A DNA stretch of 64,000 nt, from NCBI RefSeq assembly GCF_005403045.1, contig NZ_BJCL01000014.1, positions 1 through 64,000 on the forward strand. Reading direction: 5' to 3'. Shown here one piece after another: positions 44,024-58,231 of this stretch. This DNA comes from Pseudaquabacterium pictum (GTDB taxonomy: Bacteria > Pseudomonadota > Gammaproteobacteria > Burkholderiales > Burkholderiaceae_C). Both the position numbers and the translations under genes were made by a program. The notes under the pieces are model-generated. The model saw only the letters and a list, made by a program, of their open reading frames with translations, ran no database searches and was not told where the DNA came from. Positions within the stretch are counted from its first letter, which is position 1. Every line of letters starts with the position of its first letter.

Positions 44024-44382
44024 CGGGGTTCGTCCGCCAGGGCCTGCTGCAGCGCCAGCAGGGCGGCGCTGTGGGCGCGGGCGCTGGTGGTCACCCAGCG
44101 GGTGGGCAGGGCCTGCAGCGGGACCGGGTTCAGGTAGTGCAGCTTCTCGCGGCCGCGCCAGACGGTCACCACCAGGTCGGCCGCCGCCAGCACGGCCAGG
44201 TGCTTGCTGATCGCCTGGCGGGTCAGCGCAGAGCCGTCGCCCAGCGCAGTCAGCGTGAGGCCGGGCGCGTCACGCAGGCGGTCCAGCAGGCGGCGGCGGG
44301 TGGCATCGCCCAGGGCGCGCAGCAGGCGGTCCAGTGCGGCGTCATCGGCTTCGGTGGTGGTTGGGCTGTCAGGCAACTCCAT
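44020..44382 (-). CDS. ArsR-family transcriptional repressor
   Basis: The 120-aa winged-helix regulator shows LDRLLRALGDATRRRLLDRLRDAPGLTLTAL...LTRQAISKHLAVLAAADLVVTVWRGREKLHYLN, the typical ArsR fold, but without the metal-binding CxC of ArsR/SmtB sensors. The start at 44382 (MELPDSP) is at the repeat-containing promoter. It controls the operon with the SRPBCC/DinB and hypothetical genes, probably by autoregulation at the GTTGCAT repeats. Confidence 0.88.
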   Translation of the reverse strand: MELPDSPTTTEADDAALDRLLRALGDATRRRLLDRLRDAPGLTLTALGDGSALTRQAISKHLAVLAAADLVVTVWRGREKLHYLNPVPLQALPTRWVTTSARAHSAALLALQQALADEPR

Positions 44383-44383
44383 G

Positions 44384-44420
44384 GTTGCATGATCCCGCAA
44401 ATGCAACGATCTGGTTGCAT
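44384..44420. promoter_or_regulatory. Operator repeats upstream of the arsR-type gene
   Basis: GTTGCAT at 44384-44390, ATGCAAC at 44401-44407 and GTTGCAT at 44414-44420 form inverted repeats immediately before the ArsR start codon. They are the obvious binding sites for the autoregulating repressor. Confidence 0.65.
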
Positions 44421-44606
44421 GTCCCACGGCGGTGTGCGGGATTGCGCAAGCCGACGCGTGCTGGCCGACAGCTGGGTGGCAAACCACCGTTTTATCGGAG
44501 GCCGCCCCTCAGGCTGTGTAGGAAAATGTCGATGCGTCGGTGGGCTGACGGCGCTTGCCGTGGCCCGATCCGCCAACCGCGCCCTGACCGCCCGAACGGG
44601 AGACCC

Positions 44607-45671
44607 ATGGAGTATCACGACACCGTGGAACGCAGCACCGAGCTGCTGCGCAAGGCACTGCCGCTGATGTCCCGGCAGGCTGCCGCATTGCACCCGGTGA
44701 GCTATGCCGTCTGGTACGCCTACGTGGCGGACGTGAACTCGCCCCTGCACAAGGCGTTGGATGCCCACCTGGCGGAGCACGGCGTGCTCGACGAAACCGC
44801 CACCGAAGCGCTGTTTCGCCGCCACCTGGCCGACCCCGATGCCGACACCGCCACCCAGGTGACCGACGGTGTGGCCCGCCTGCTCGATGGCATGCAGGCC
44901 TCGGCTGCTGCCGCTGGCGACCAGACCGCACGCTACGGCGACACCCTGCAGCGCCTGAGCGCTGCCCTCGGGCCGGCCGACAGTGCACCGGGCGGCTCGC
45001 CGCCGCTGGACGAGGCGCTGGCCCACACCCTGCAGATGCAGGCCGCATTGGCCCGGCTGCAGAAGGAGCTGGCCGAGAGCCAGCGCGAGATCGACAGCCT
45101 GCGCGACGAGGTGCGCCGCGCCCGCCAGGAAAGCCTGGTCGACGCGCTGACCACGCTGGCCAACCGCCGCGCCTTCGACCGCCGCCTGGTCACCTGCCTG
45201 GCCGCAGATGCGGCGGTGATCGGCCGCCCGCCGGTGGGTGCGCCGGTGTGCCTGCTGATGATCGACATCGACCACTTCAAGCGCGTCAACGACAGCTATG
45301 GCCATGCCTTCGGCGACCAGGTGCTGCGCGCGGTGGCTCAGGTGCTGAAGGCACTGACGCCCGAGGGCGGCCTGGCCGCCCGTGTGGGCGGCGAGGAGTT
45401 CGCGCTGCTGCTGCCCGGCATGCCGCTGGCACCTGCGCGGGCCCTGGCCGAGAAGCTGCGCGCCACCGTGGCCGCCAGCCGCATCCGCCGCAAGGGCGGC
45501 GATGCCGACGAGCACATCACCGTGTCGCTGGGCGTCGCGCAGTTCCTGCAGCGCAACCCGGCGCTGGGCCTGTCGGTGGACGAGGCGCCGGCCGACTTCT
45601 TCGACCGCGCCGACCGCGCGCTCTATGCCGCCAAGCAGGCCGGGCGCGACAGGGTGGTGGTCGCCGACTGA
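44607..45671 (+). CDS. Soluble diguanylate cyclase (GGDEF)
   Basis: The 354-aa protein has an N-terminal helical domain (LLRKALPLMSRQAAALHPVSYAVWYAYV) followed by a coiled coil and a GGDEF domain: LTTLANRRAFDRRL, IDIDHFKRVNDSYGHAFGDQVL and the active-site GGEEF (261-265). The active site is complete, so it should make c-di-GMP from two GTP. The RxxD inhibitory site is not seen just before GGEEF. No membrane helix. The start at 44607 has GGGAGA 6 bases upstream. Confidence 0.92.
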   Translation: MEYHDTVERSTELLRKALPLMSRQAAALHPVSYAVWYAYVADVNSPLHKALDAHLAEHGVLDETATEALFRRHLADPDADTATQVTDGVARLLDGMQASAAAAGDQTARYGDTLQRLSAALGPADSAPGGSPPLDEALAHTLQMQAALARLQKELAESQREIDSLRDEVRRARQESLVDALTTLANRRAFDRRLVTCLAADAAVIGRPPVGAPVCLLMIDIDHFKRVNDSYGHAFGDQVLRAVAQVLKALTPEGGLAARVGGEEFALLLPGMPLAPARALAEKLRATVAASRIRRKGGDADEHITVSLGVAQFLQRNPALGLSVDEAPADFFDRADRALYAAKQAGRDRVVVAD

Positions 45672-45692
45672 CCTGGCTGCCGACCGCCGGCC

Positions 45693-48719
<3,027 letters not shown>

Positions 48720-48824
48720 GGCAGCAGACGGCGAGGGCAACCGACCATCATAGCCAAGCGCGTCATTCCGGGCTGTGCGACGGCCACGGCGCCGCGCGCT
48801 GCCGCCGGGCGGGCGGCGGCCGGG

Positions 48825-49406
48825 TCAGTGCCCGCTGGCGCCGGAGGCGGGTGGCTCGGGCGACCAGTCCGGCAGCACCGCGCGCAGCGCGCTGCGCAGG
48901 CGCTGCAGGCCCAGCGGCTTGGTCAGGTAGTCGGCAAAGCCGGCGGCCTGGCCGCGGGCCACGTCCTGCGGCATGGCATTGGCGCTGACCGCGATGGCCG
49001 GCACCGCATGGGTGGCGGGGTCGTTGCGCAGCAGGTTCAGCACCTGGTAGCCGTCCAGCCCGGGCATCTGGATGTCGATCAGCAGCAGGGCCGGCGGCTC
49101 GGCCAGCGCCGCCGCCACGCCCTGGCGCGGATCGCATTCGCAGCGCAGCACCAGGCCGGGCAGGCGCTCGAACATCGCCGTCATCAGCAGGGTGTTGACC
49201 GGGTTGTCTTCGATGTAGAGCACCCGCAGCAGCGGCGTGGGCTGGCTGCCGGGGGCGGCCTGCGGCGATGCGGCCGGCGGCGGTGATGGCGCTGGCGTGT
49301 CGGCGGCGGCGGCCGCCAGCGCCGCCGGCCAGGGCCTCGGCGCGTCCGCACGCCCGCTGGCAACGCCGGGCGTTGCCAGGGTGGGGTGGGAGAGGCAGCG
49401 GAGCAT
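48825..49406 (-). CDS. Response regulator receiver protein, stand-alone
   Basis: The 193-aa protein has a 58-residue low-complexity Ala/Pro N-terminus and a complete CheY-like receiver: [11 protein letters not shown] (E66, D67), phospho-acceptor D111 in [19 protein letters not shown] and K163 in YLTKPLG. There is no output domain, so it acts through protein interactions or a phosphorelay. No kinase gene is next to it. Confidence 0.85.
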   Translation of the reverse strand: MLRCLSHPTLATPGVASGRADAPRPWPAALAAAAADTPAPSPPPAASPQAAPGSQPTPLLRVLYIEDNPVNTLLMTAMFERLPGLVLRCECDPRQGVAAALAEPPALLLIDIQMPGLDGYQVLNLLRNDPATHAVPAIAVSANAMPQDVARGQAAGFADYLTKPLGLQRLRSALRAVLPDWSPEPPASGASGH

Positions 49407-49541
49407 CGGTGCACACGCGTCAGTTCGAATTTATCGATTATGGCGTTGCGTTCAGTTGCAGTCTGCTGCGTTGTGCGCGTTTCTCCTCTGCGCGAGCGAT
49501 GCGGCGCGGCGCGGCGCCCCCCGCGCGACCGGCCGCTGGGA

Positions 49542-51434
<1,893 letters not shown>

Positions 51435-51608
51435 GGAGCGGGGATGGTAACGAGCCGGGCGCCGCCGGCGGGCGCGGCTCCCCCGCCTGGGGGCCGCCGA
51501 TCCCACCTCGGTGGTGCCGCGCCGGCGGCGGCGCTGGCCATAATCGCCGCAACGGCGACAATCGCGCCCCTCCCACCGCCCGTCCACCGCCTTTCAGGAG
51601 CCCCCGCC

Positions 51609-52142
51609 ATGGCATCGGTCAACAAAGTCATCCTCATCGGCAACCTGGGGCGTGACCCGGAAGTGCGCTACACCCCCAACGGCAGCGCGGTGTGCAACGT
51701 CAGCCTGGCCACCACCCGCAACTGGAAGAGCAAGGACAGCGGCGAGCGCCAGGAAGAGACCGAATGGCACCGCGTGGTGTTCTTCGACCGCCTGGCCGAG
51801 ATCGCCGGCGAGTACCTGAAGAAGGGCCGCCCGGTGTACGTGGAAGGCCGCCTGAAGACCCGCAAGTGGACCGACAAGGACGGCGTGGAGAAGTACACCA
51901 CCGAGATCTTTGCCGACCAGATGCAGCTGCTCGGCGGCCGTGAGGAAGGCGGCATGGGCGGCGGCGGTGGCGGTGGTGGCCGTGCCAGCATGGCCGGCGG
52001 CGCCGACGACTACGGCGACGACAGCGCGCCGGCGCCCGCCCCGCGCCGCAGCGCCCCGCCGCCGCGCGCCCCGGCCGCGCCGCGCCCGGCACCGAAGTCG
52101 AGCACCGGCTTCGACGACATGGACGACGACATCCCGTTCTGA
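51609..52142 (+). CDS. ssb: Single-stranded DNA-binding protein
   Basis: The 177-aa protein has the OB-fold sequence [39 protein letters not shown]...EWHRVVFF, a Gly/Pro/Ala-rich flexible linker and the invariant acidic tail DDMDDDIPF that recruits repair partners. The start is at ATG 51609. It lies near uvrA and recQ, forming a DNA-repair neighbourhood. Confidence 0.97.
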   Translation: MASVNKVILIGNLGRDPEVRYTPNGSAVCNVSLATTRNWKSKDSGERQEETEWHRVVFFDRLAEIAGEYLKKGRPVYVEGRLKTRKWTDKDGVEKYTTEIFADQMQLLGGREEGGMGGGGGGGGRASMAGGADDYGDDSAPAPAPRRSAPPPRAPAAPRPAPKSSTGFDDMDDDIPF

Positions 52143-52485
52143 CGGTCACCGCCACGGCTGGCTGGTCCGGGGCCCGCAGCGCCACACGCTGCGGGCCCCG
52201 CTGCTTTCTGGCGTGGTCATGGCGCCGCGGTGGCGCATGACGGGCGTGTGACGGCCCGCTGCGGCATCAGCGTCACGGCTTTGGCCGCAACACGGGGGGT
52301 GGCGCCTGCGCCGGGGGGGTGGTTGCGGGTGGCGGGCTTGGGCGCGCCGGCGCGGCTTCCTAAGCTGCAGCCATGTCCTGCTTCCCGCGGACAGACCACC
52401 GTCGGCACGGTGCTGCGCTGGACCGCAGCCAGCCCCGCCGCCGGTGGGACGAGCAGCCGAAGCCAACCCCTCCTGAAGGATGATC
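52143..52485. other. Spacer between ssb and porin
   Basis: Holds the ssb terminator (52169) and, further on, the porin promoter and leader; no coding sequence can be supported. A GC-rich, G-run-containing stretch at 52300-52330 is notable only for composition. Confidence 0.5.
52169..52205 (+). terminator. Terminator after ssb
   Basis: A 13-bp perfect stem GGGGCCCGCAGCG / CGCTGCGGGCCCC with a 5-base loop (52169-52199) is followed by a short GCTGCTTTC tail. The T tract is weak. Confidence 0.65.
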
Positions 52486-53520
52486 ATGAAGAAACTCGCC
52501 ACCCTGGCCGTCCTGGCCACCCTCGCCGCGACGGCCAGCGCCCAGTCGTCGGTCACGCTGTTCGGCGTGGTCGACCTGGCCGTGCGCAGCGTCAAGAACG
52601 ACGACACCACCCTGAAGTCGCTGGCCAGCGGCGGCATCAACTCCAGCCGCCTGGGCGTGCGCGGCAGCGAAGACCTCGGCGGCGGCCTGTCGGCCAACTT
52701 CTGGCTGGAGCACGGCTTCAGCGCCGACACCGGTGCCATCTCCGATGCCAACCGCTTCTGGAACCGCCGTGCAACGGTGGGCCTGAGCGGCGGCTTCGGT
52801 GAAGTGCGCCTGGGCCGTGACTTCACGCCGTCGTACACCGGCTATTCCGACTTCGACGTCTTCGGCGACAACGGCGTGGCCGCCGGCAGCAAGTTCTTCA
52901 ATGCCCTGGGCACCGCTGTCGACACCAACACCCGTGCCGACAACCTGGTCAGCTACTTCCTGCCGCGCAACCTGGGCGGCTTCTACGGCCAGCTGTCGGT
53001 GGCGGCCGGCGAAGGCGCTGCCGGCAAGAAGTACATGGGCGGTCGCCTCGGCTACAAGGCCGGCGCGCTGAACCTGTCGCTGGCCCTGGGCCGCACCGAC
53101 GTGACCCCGCTGACCGGCGCCGCCGGCGAAGACAAGTACAAGGTCATGGTGCTGGGCGCGTCGTACGACCTGGGCATGGTGCAGCTGAACGGCTACTACG
53201 ACCAGAAGAAGTACGCCGACCAGAAGGTCAACACCTACAACATCGGCGCCACCGTGCCGGTGGGCCTGGGTGCGATCCGCGTGGGCTACACCTCGGCCAA
53301 TGCCTCGGGCATCCGCGGCACGACCTCGATCGACGCCAACGACAGCAAGCAGTTCGCCGTCGGCTATGTGTACAACCTGTCCAAGCGCACCGCGGTGTAC
53401 GGCACGCTGGCCCGTGTCAGCAACGACGGCGTGGCCGCCTACGCCGCCAGCGGTGGCACCGGCAGCGCTGCCGGCAAGGACTCCACCGGCTACGAGCTGG
53501 GCCTGCGCCACAGCTTCTGA
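52486..53520 (+). CDS. Gram-negative porin (OmpC/Omp32-like)
   Basis: The 344-aa outer-membrane trimeric porin has a signal peptide (MKKLATLAVLATLAATASA|QSSVTLFGVVDLAV), alternating beta strands such as GELRGSEDLGGGL-type turns (GVRGSEDLGGGLSANFWLEHGF), FGEVRLGRDFTP in the loop 3 region and a C-terminal Phe (YELGLRHSF), the BAM recognition signal. The start at 52486 has GAAGGA 5 bases upstream; ATG 52480 is an alternative. Confidence 0.95.
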   Translation: MKKLATLAVLATLAATASAQSSVTLFGVVDLAVRSVKNDDTTLKSLASGGINSSRLGVRGSEDLGGGLSANFWLEHGFSADTGAISDANRFWNRRATVGLSGGFGEVRLGRDFTPSYTGYSDFDVFGDNGVAAGSKFFNALGTAVDTNTRADNLVSYFLPRNLGGFYGQLSVAAGEGAAGKKYMGGRLGYKAGALNLSLALGRTDVTPLTGAAGEDKYKVMVLGASYDLGMVQLNGYYDQKKYADQKVNTYNIGATVPVGLGAIRVGYTSANASGIRGTTSIDANDSKQFAVGYVYNLSKRTAVYGTLARVSNDGVAAYAASGGTGSAAGKDSTGYELGLRHSF

Positions 53521-53738
53521 TCCCGCCAGGCCACCAGCCGGTGGCCTGCCCGCGCCTCGCCTCCAGCGGCCGCACCTGCAAGGGTGCGGCCGCTTCTGCC
53601 TGGTTCATTCACTCTTCATTACCTAAAAGTCATCTTCTTGTCTGTTCGTGGCAACCCTTGGATTTTACCGTGGACTCCATCCCTGCCGGCGTCGCTCCAC
53701 GCGGTGGCGCCGGCACCACTGCAACCAGAGGTTCCACC

Positions 53739-55298
53739 ATGCGTCGACAAGACATCCAACTGCTGGCCCAGGCGCGCCAGGGCGACACGGCTGCCCGCTG
53801 CGAAGTGGGCCGCCGCTACCTGCTCGGCGTCAACGGCTTTCCCCAGCATGTGGCCACCGGCCTGGAGTACCTGCGCCACCCCAGCCTGGCCGGCCAGCCC
53901 TTGCCGGCCCGCATCCTGGCCGAGGCCCTGCCGCTGGACCAGCTGATGGCGCTGCAGCAGGCCCCGGCCCTGGCGCTGGCAGCGGCCGATGGCTGCCTGG
54001 CCGCGCAGCTGAAGCTGGGCCTGTGGCGCGCGCTGCAGGCCGACGGCCGCCAGGATGCCCGCCGCTGGCTGGGCGCTGCGGCGTCCGCCGGGCATGCGGC
54101 CGCGGCCGACGCGGTGGCGGCGCTGGCGGCCGCACCCGCATCGCAGACGTTGGTGGCGGTCCTGCAGCCGCTGTCCGACGGCCGTGACATCGACGGCCCG
54201 CTGCTGGCCCGCCTGGCTGCCCAGCAGGCGCTGCAGGACGGCCAGCTCGACCACCTGGTGGCCTGTCTGGCCGCCGCACTGGCGCTGGGCCATGCGCTGG
54301 ACGGCGACCTGGCCAGCCTGGTGGTGGCCGCCGAACAGCTGGCCGACCAGCAGGGCCGCACGCTCGGCGGCCTGCCCGACGCCGCCCTGCGTGACAGCCT
54401 GGAGTTGCGCGCGGGCCAGGGCGACCGCGCGGCCGCCTACACCCTGGGCCGCAGCCTGTCGGGCATCGCCTGCCCCAGCCTGCCGACATCGGTGTTTGCC
54501 GAACAGCAAAACCTGCGCAAGGGCGCGGCCTTCCTGCTGCGCGCCGCCGATGCCGGCCAGGACGCTGCCTGGCTGCACCTGTACCGGCTGCATGCCGACC
54601 ACCGCAGCTCGGTGGCCAACCCGCAGCTGGCGCGCTTCTTCCTGGAGAAGGCGGCGCTGCGCGGCCAGGCCGAGGCCCAGCGCAAGCTGGGCGCGCTGCA
54701 GCTGCGCGAGGCCAGCCACCTGCAGGACACCGAGCAGGCCATCCACTGGCTGCACCAGGCGGCCGGGCAGGGTGACGGCCATGCCGCCACGCTGCTGCAA
54801 TCCCTGCGCCTGCCGCTGGCCGACGAGGACAGCGGCGAGGCCGAGCTGTCCTTGGCGCTGGAGCAGGTGCGCCGTGCCGATCCCTGGCTGGCGCAGCGCC
54901 TGGCGCTGGCCCGCGCCTTCGGCCTGACCAAGCTGGAGGCGCTCAGCGTGGACCCGGTGGCCGGCCTGCGGCCCTGGGGGCTGGTGGTGGGCCGCAACCC
55001 GTTCATCGCCCAGGTGCGGCTGTCGGCGCCGCGTGCGGTGCCGGCGGTGGATGCGGCCGCGCTGGCCGTGGCCCGCCGGGTGGCGGCCTTCTTCGGCCAG
55101 GCCCAGGCCGATGCCGGCGCGGCCGAGGGCGACCTGCGGGCCCGCTCGCTGCGCCAGCGCCGCCTGTTCGACCGGCTGGGCCTGGACGAGGCGCTGTTCT
55201 TCAGCGACGCCAGCGCGATGACGCTGGACACGCTGCGCCTGGGCGCCAAGTGGGCCTACCGCGCCCGCCAGCCGCTCAGTGAGGCACTGGCTGCCTGA
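53739..55298 (+). CDS. Sel1-like/TPR repeat protein
   Basis: The 519-aa protein is made of Sel1-type repeats (AARCEVGRRYLLGVNGF; ADGCLAAQLKLGLWRALQ; LRGQAEAQRKLGALQLREASHLQDTEQAIHWLHQAAGQGDGHA). No signal peptide or catalytic motif is seen. Sel1 proteins act as interaction scaffolds. The C-terminal ~120 residues are outside the repeats (NPFIAQVRLSAPRAVPAV; LFDRLGLDEALFF) and unassigned. It is monocistronic between the porin and dadA. Confidence 0.8.
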   Translation: MRRQDIQLLAQARQGDTAARCEVGRRYLLGVNGFPQHVATGLEYLRHPSLAGQPLPARILAEALPLDQLMALQQAPALALAAADGCLAAQLKLGLWRALQADGRQDARRWLGAAASAGHAAAADAVAALAAAPASQTLVAVLQPLSDGRDIDGPLLARLAAQQALQDGQLDHLVACLAAALALGHALDGDLASLVVAAEQLADQQGRTLGGLPDAALRDSLELRAGQGDRAAAYTLGRSLSGIACPSLPTSVFAEQQNLRKGAAFLLRAADAGQDAAWLHLYRLHADHRSSVANPQLARFFLEKAALRGQAEAQRKLGALQLREASHLQDTEQAIHWLHQAAGQGDGHAATLLQSLRLPLADEDSGEAELSLALEQVRRADPWLAQRLALARAFGLTKLEALSVDPVAGLRPWGLVVGRNPFIAQVRLSAPRAVPAVDAAALAVARRVAAFFGQAQADAGAAEGDLRARSLRQRRLFDRLGLDEALFFSDASAMTLDTLRLGAKWAYRARQPLSEALAA

Positions 55299-55320
55299 GG
55301 CAGCCGCTGCCGCGCCGCCT

Positions 55321-56625
55321 TCAGGCGGCCAGCGCCGTTGCCGGCTGCTGCCGCCAGCGCGGCGGGAGCCCGGTGAAGGCGAAGTCCAGCTCCGGCAGCA
55401 GGCCGCTGACGATGCGGGCGATGCTCTTGCCCGAGCCGCAGGCATGCGTCCAGCCCAGCGTGCCGTGGCCGGTGTTCAGGAACAGGTTGGGCAACCGGCT
55501 GCGGCCGATCACCGGCAGGTTGCTGGGTGTGGTGGGCCGCAGGCCGGTCCAGAACTCGGCCCGGCTGGTGTCGCCGGCGCCGGGGAACAGTTCTTCCACC
55601 CGCCGCACGATGGCCTCGCAGCGCACCGGGTTCAGGTTGCGGTCGTAGCCATTGAGCTCGGCGGTGCCGGCGATGCGCAGGCGGTCGCCCAGGCGCGAGA
55701 AGACGAGCTTGTGGCCGTCGTCGGTCAACGACACCTGGTGGGCCTTGGCGGCATCCGCCACCGGCATCGTCACCGAGTAGCCCTTGGCCGGGTAGATCGG
55801 CAGGTGGATGCCCAGCGGCTGCAGCAGCAGCGGGCTGAAGGCGCCCATCGCCACCACGTAGGCGTCGGCGCGCAGGCGCTGGAAGCGGCCGTGGTCGTCG
55901 GTGGCTTCCACATGGTCGACCACGCCGCCCACGCTGCGCAGCGCGGTGATGCCGTGGTTGAACAGGAAGCGCACGCCGTTGGCGGCGCAGCGCGCGGCCA
56001 GCGCCTGGGTGAAGGCGCGGGCATCGCCCGACTCATCCTCGGCGGTGTAGGTGGCGCCGGCCAGCCGGCCCAGGGCATGCACATGGGCCAGCGCCGGCTC
56101 CAGGCGCACGGCCTCGTCGGCCGGGATCACGCGGCGGTCGCAGCCCAGTTCGCGCATCAGCGCGGCCGGCGCCTCGGCCGCAGCAAACTCCTTCGGGTCG
56201 GTGTAGAAGTGCAGGATGCCCTGGGCGCGCTGGTCGTACTGCAGGTCCAGCTCGGCGCGCAGTTGCTGCAGCGTGCTGCGGCTGTAGGTGCCCAGCGCCA
56301 CGATCTGGCGGATGTTGTGGGCGGTGCGCGCCGGCGTGCATTCCCGCAGGAACTGCAGGCCCCACAGCCACTGCCGCATGTCGGCGCGCAGGCGGAACAG
56401 CAGCGGCGCGTCTTCCTTGCCCAGCCACTGCAGCAGCTTCAGCGGCGCGCCGGGGTTGGCCCAGGGCTCGGCATGGCTGACGGAAATCTGCCCGCCGTTG
56501 GCGAAGCTGGTCTCGGCCGCGGCGGTGGCCTGGCGGTCGACGACGGTGACGGTGTGGCCCTGCTGCTGCAGGAAATGGGCGGTGCTGACGCCGAGCAAGC
56601 CGGCGCCCAGAACGAGGACGTGCAT
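55321..56625 (-). CDS. dadA: D-amino acid dehydrogenase / FAD-dependent amino acid oxidoreductase (DadA-like)
   Basis: The 434-aa flavoprotein begins MHVLVLGAGLLGVSTAHFL, a dinucleotide-binding GxGxxG. It shows SFANGGQISVSHAEPWANPGAPLKLLQWLG, typical of DadA, and the C-terminal FAD region PTTPSNLPVIGRSRLPNLFLNTGHGTLGWT. DadA oxidises D-amino acids (mostly D-Ala) to 2-oxo acids and ammonia with electrons passing to the respiratory chain. A glycine riboswitch in its leader suggests that glycine or glycine-related catabolism is the physiological context here. The start is at 56625. Confidence 0.9.
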   Translation of the reverse strand: MHVLVLGAGLLGVSTAHFLQQQGHTVTVVDRQATAAAETSFANGGQISVSHAEPWANPGAPLKLLQWLGKEDAPLLFRLRADMRQWLWGLQFLRECTPARTAHNIRQIVALGTYSRSTLQQLRAELDLQYDQRAQGILHFYTDPKEFAAAEAPAALMRELGCDRRVIPADEAVRLEPALAHVHALGRLAGATYTAEDESGDARAFTQALAARCAANGVRFLFNHGITALRSVGGVVDHVEATDDHGRFQRLRADAYVVAMGAFSPLLLQPLGIHLPIYPAKGYSVTMPVADAAKAHQVSLTDDGHKLVFSRLGDRLRIAGTAELNGYDRNLNPVRCEAIVRRVEELFPGAGDTSRAEFWTGLRPTTPSNLPVIGRSRLPNLFLNTGHGTLGWTHACGSGKSIARIVSGLLPELDFAFTGLPPRWRQQPATALAA

Positions 56626-56689
56626 GGAACAAACTCCAAGGACAGAGACGGAACGCACCGCCCGGAGGCTGGTGCGTTTGCCGCTCCCA

Positions 56690-56790
56690 CTGTCCTTGGT
56701 ACCTGAGAGATTCAGCCGCCGGGCGCCGTGCCCGTGGCCTTGCTCCTTCGGTGCCTCACCGCGGGGGTGAGGTCTCTCCAGACGGCTGCT
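56690..56790 (-). promoter_or_regulatory. Glycine riboswitch (single aptamer) upstream of dadA
   Basis: On the minus strand the segment reads ...GTCTGGAGAGACC, then GCACCGAAGGAGCAAGGCC, then CTGAATCTCTCAGGTACC and AAGGACAG, which are the conserved elements of the glycine (gcvT) aptamer in order. Only one aptamer is evident; most glycine riboswitches are tandem. A stem AACGCACC/GGTGCGTT (56652-56678) downstream may be the expression platform. It ends 65 bases before the dadA start codon. Confidence 0.93.
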
Positions 56791-57166
56791 GTGGTCTGCA
56801 GTACGGAACCTGAGCGTTCATGGGAGATTGCGCCTTCGGTGGCCGGGCGGGGTGCCCGGCGCTCTCCTGCAGAGTGGGGCGGATGCTAGCAGCAGCCCCT
56901 GGAATGCTCAAGCCGCGCGGCGCAGTGGCAGCGCGCGCTGCGCCGGTGGGCTGCCGTGGCGCAGCACGGGCGCGGGCAGGTCCGCCGGGCGCAGCGGCGT
57001 GGCCGGTGCGGGGCGGGGCAGGACGTTCGGTGCTGATGCCATGGTGGCCTCCAGTTGCGCACGGGCCTGCCGCGAAGGGTGCAGCAGGCCGTGGCGTTGG
57101 TATCGGCCGATCAGCGCCGCACTTGCGGCCCTGTTGCCAACCGTTACCGCCGGCCGCGCGGGTCGG
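56791..57166. other. Spacer between dadA riboswitch and Bug gene
   Basis: No gene is supported. It should contain the promoter of the riboswitch-dadA unit on the minus strand. Long open frames here are shadows of GC-rich composition. Confidence 0.5.
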
Positions 57167-58168
57167 TCAGTCGACCTTGGCGTTGGCCGCCTTCACCACC
57201 TTGGCCCACTTCGCCGATTCGGCGGCGATGAACTTGCCGAAGTCGGCGCTGGACATGCCGCTGGGGATGGCGCCCTGGGCCTGCAGCCGTTCCTTCAGCG
57301 CCGGGCTGGCCAGGGCCTTGGCCGTCTCGCCCTGCAGCCGGTTGACGATGTCGGCCGGCGTGCCGGCCGGCACCACCAGGCCGAACCAGCTGCTGGCCTC
57401 GTAGCCCTTCAGCGTGGGGCCGCCCGCTTCCTCGATGGTGGGCAGCTCGGGGATGGCATCGCTGCGCTTGGCGCTGGTCACGGCCAGGGCCTTGAGCTTG
57501 CCCGAGCGGATGTGCGGCAGCGCCGAGGGCAGGTTGTCGAACATCAGGTCCATGCTGCCGCCCATCAGGTCGATCAGCGCCGGGCCCGAGCCCCGGTACG
57601 GGAAGTGCACCATGAACACCCCGGCCATGCTCTTGAACAGCTCGCCCGACAGGTGGATGGAGGTGCCGTTGCCCGAGCTGGCCATGTTGAACTTGCCCGG
57701 GTTGGCCTTGGCCGCGCGGATGAAGTCGGCCACGGTGTTGATGTTGTGCTTCTGCGCAAACGCGGCGTTGAGCACCAGCACATTGGGCACGCCGGCCACC
57801 AGGGTGACGGGCGTGTAGTCCTTCACCGGGTCGAACGGCAGCTTGGGATAGAGCGACGCATTGATGGCATGCGTGCCCACCGTGCCCATCAGCATGGTGT
57901 AGCCGTCGGGCGGGGTCTTGGCCACCTCGGCCGCGGCGGTGTTGCCGCCGGCGCCGGGCTTGTTGTCGACGACCACCGGCTGGCCCAGGGCCTTCTGCAG
58001 CTCGGGCGCCAGCGCGCGGGCCAGGATGTCGGTGGTGCCGGCGGCGGCGAAGGGCACCACCAGGCGCAACGGCTTGGTGGGCCAGCCCGCCTGGGCCGAT
58101 GCGGCGGTGGGGATGGTGGCGGCGACGGCCAGGGCGGCCAGGCCCAGTTGGCGGCGGTTGAGGGTCAT
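57167..58168 (-). CDS. Bug/TctC-family periplasmic solute receptor (tripartite tricarboxylate transporter)
   Basis: The 333-aa protein has a signal peptide with twin arginine ([26 protein letters not shown]) and the family pattern [23 protein letters not shown]...[19 protein letters not shown]...DGYTML. Such receptors bind carboxylates or related small molecules; they are greatly expanded in Burkholderiales and are often found without TctAB partners, as here. GGAGACACCG precedes ATG 58168. Confidence 0.92.
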   Translation of the reverse strand: MTLNRRQLGLAALAVAATIPTAASAQAGWPTKPLRLVVPFAAAGTTDILARALAPELQKALGQPVVVDNKPGAGGNTAAAEVAKTPPDGYTMLMGTVGTHAINASLYPKLPFDPVKDYTPVTLVAGVPNVLVLNAAFAQKHNINTVADFIRAAKANPGKFNMASSGNGTSIHLSGELFKSMAGVFMVHFPYRGSGPALIDLMGGSMDLMFDNLPSALPHIRSGKLKALAVTSAKRSDAIPELPTIEEAGGPTLKGYEASSWFGLVVPAGTPADIVNRLQGETAKALASPALKERLQAQGAIPSGMSSADFGKFIAAESAKWAKVVKAANAKVD

Positions 58169-58231
58169 CGGTGTCTCCTGGGTGGGGTGGATCGGCCGCC
58201 GGTGTGTCCCGGCTGGCCGGTGGGGATGGGG

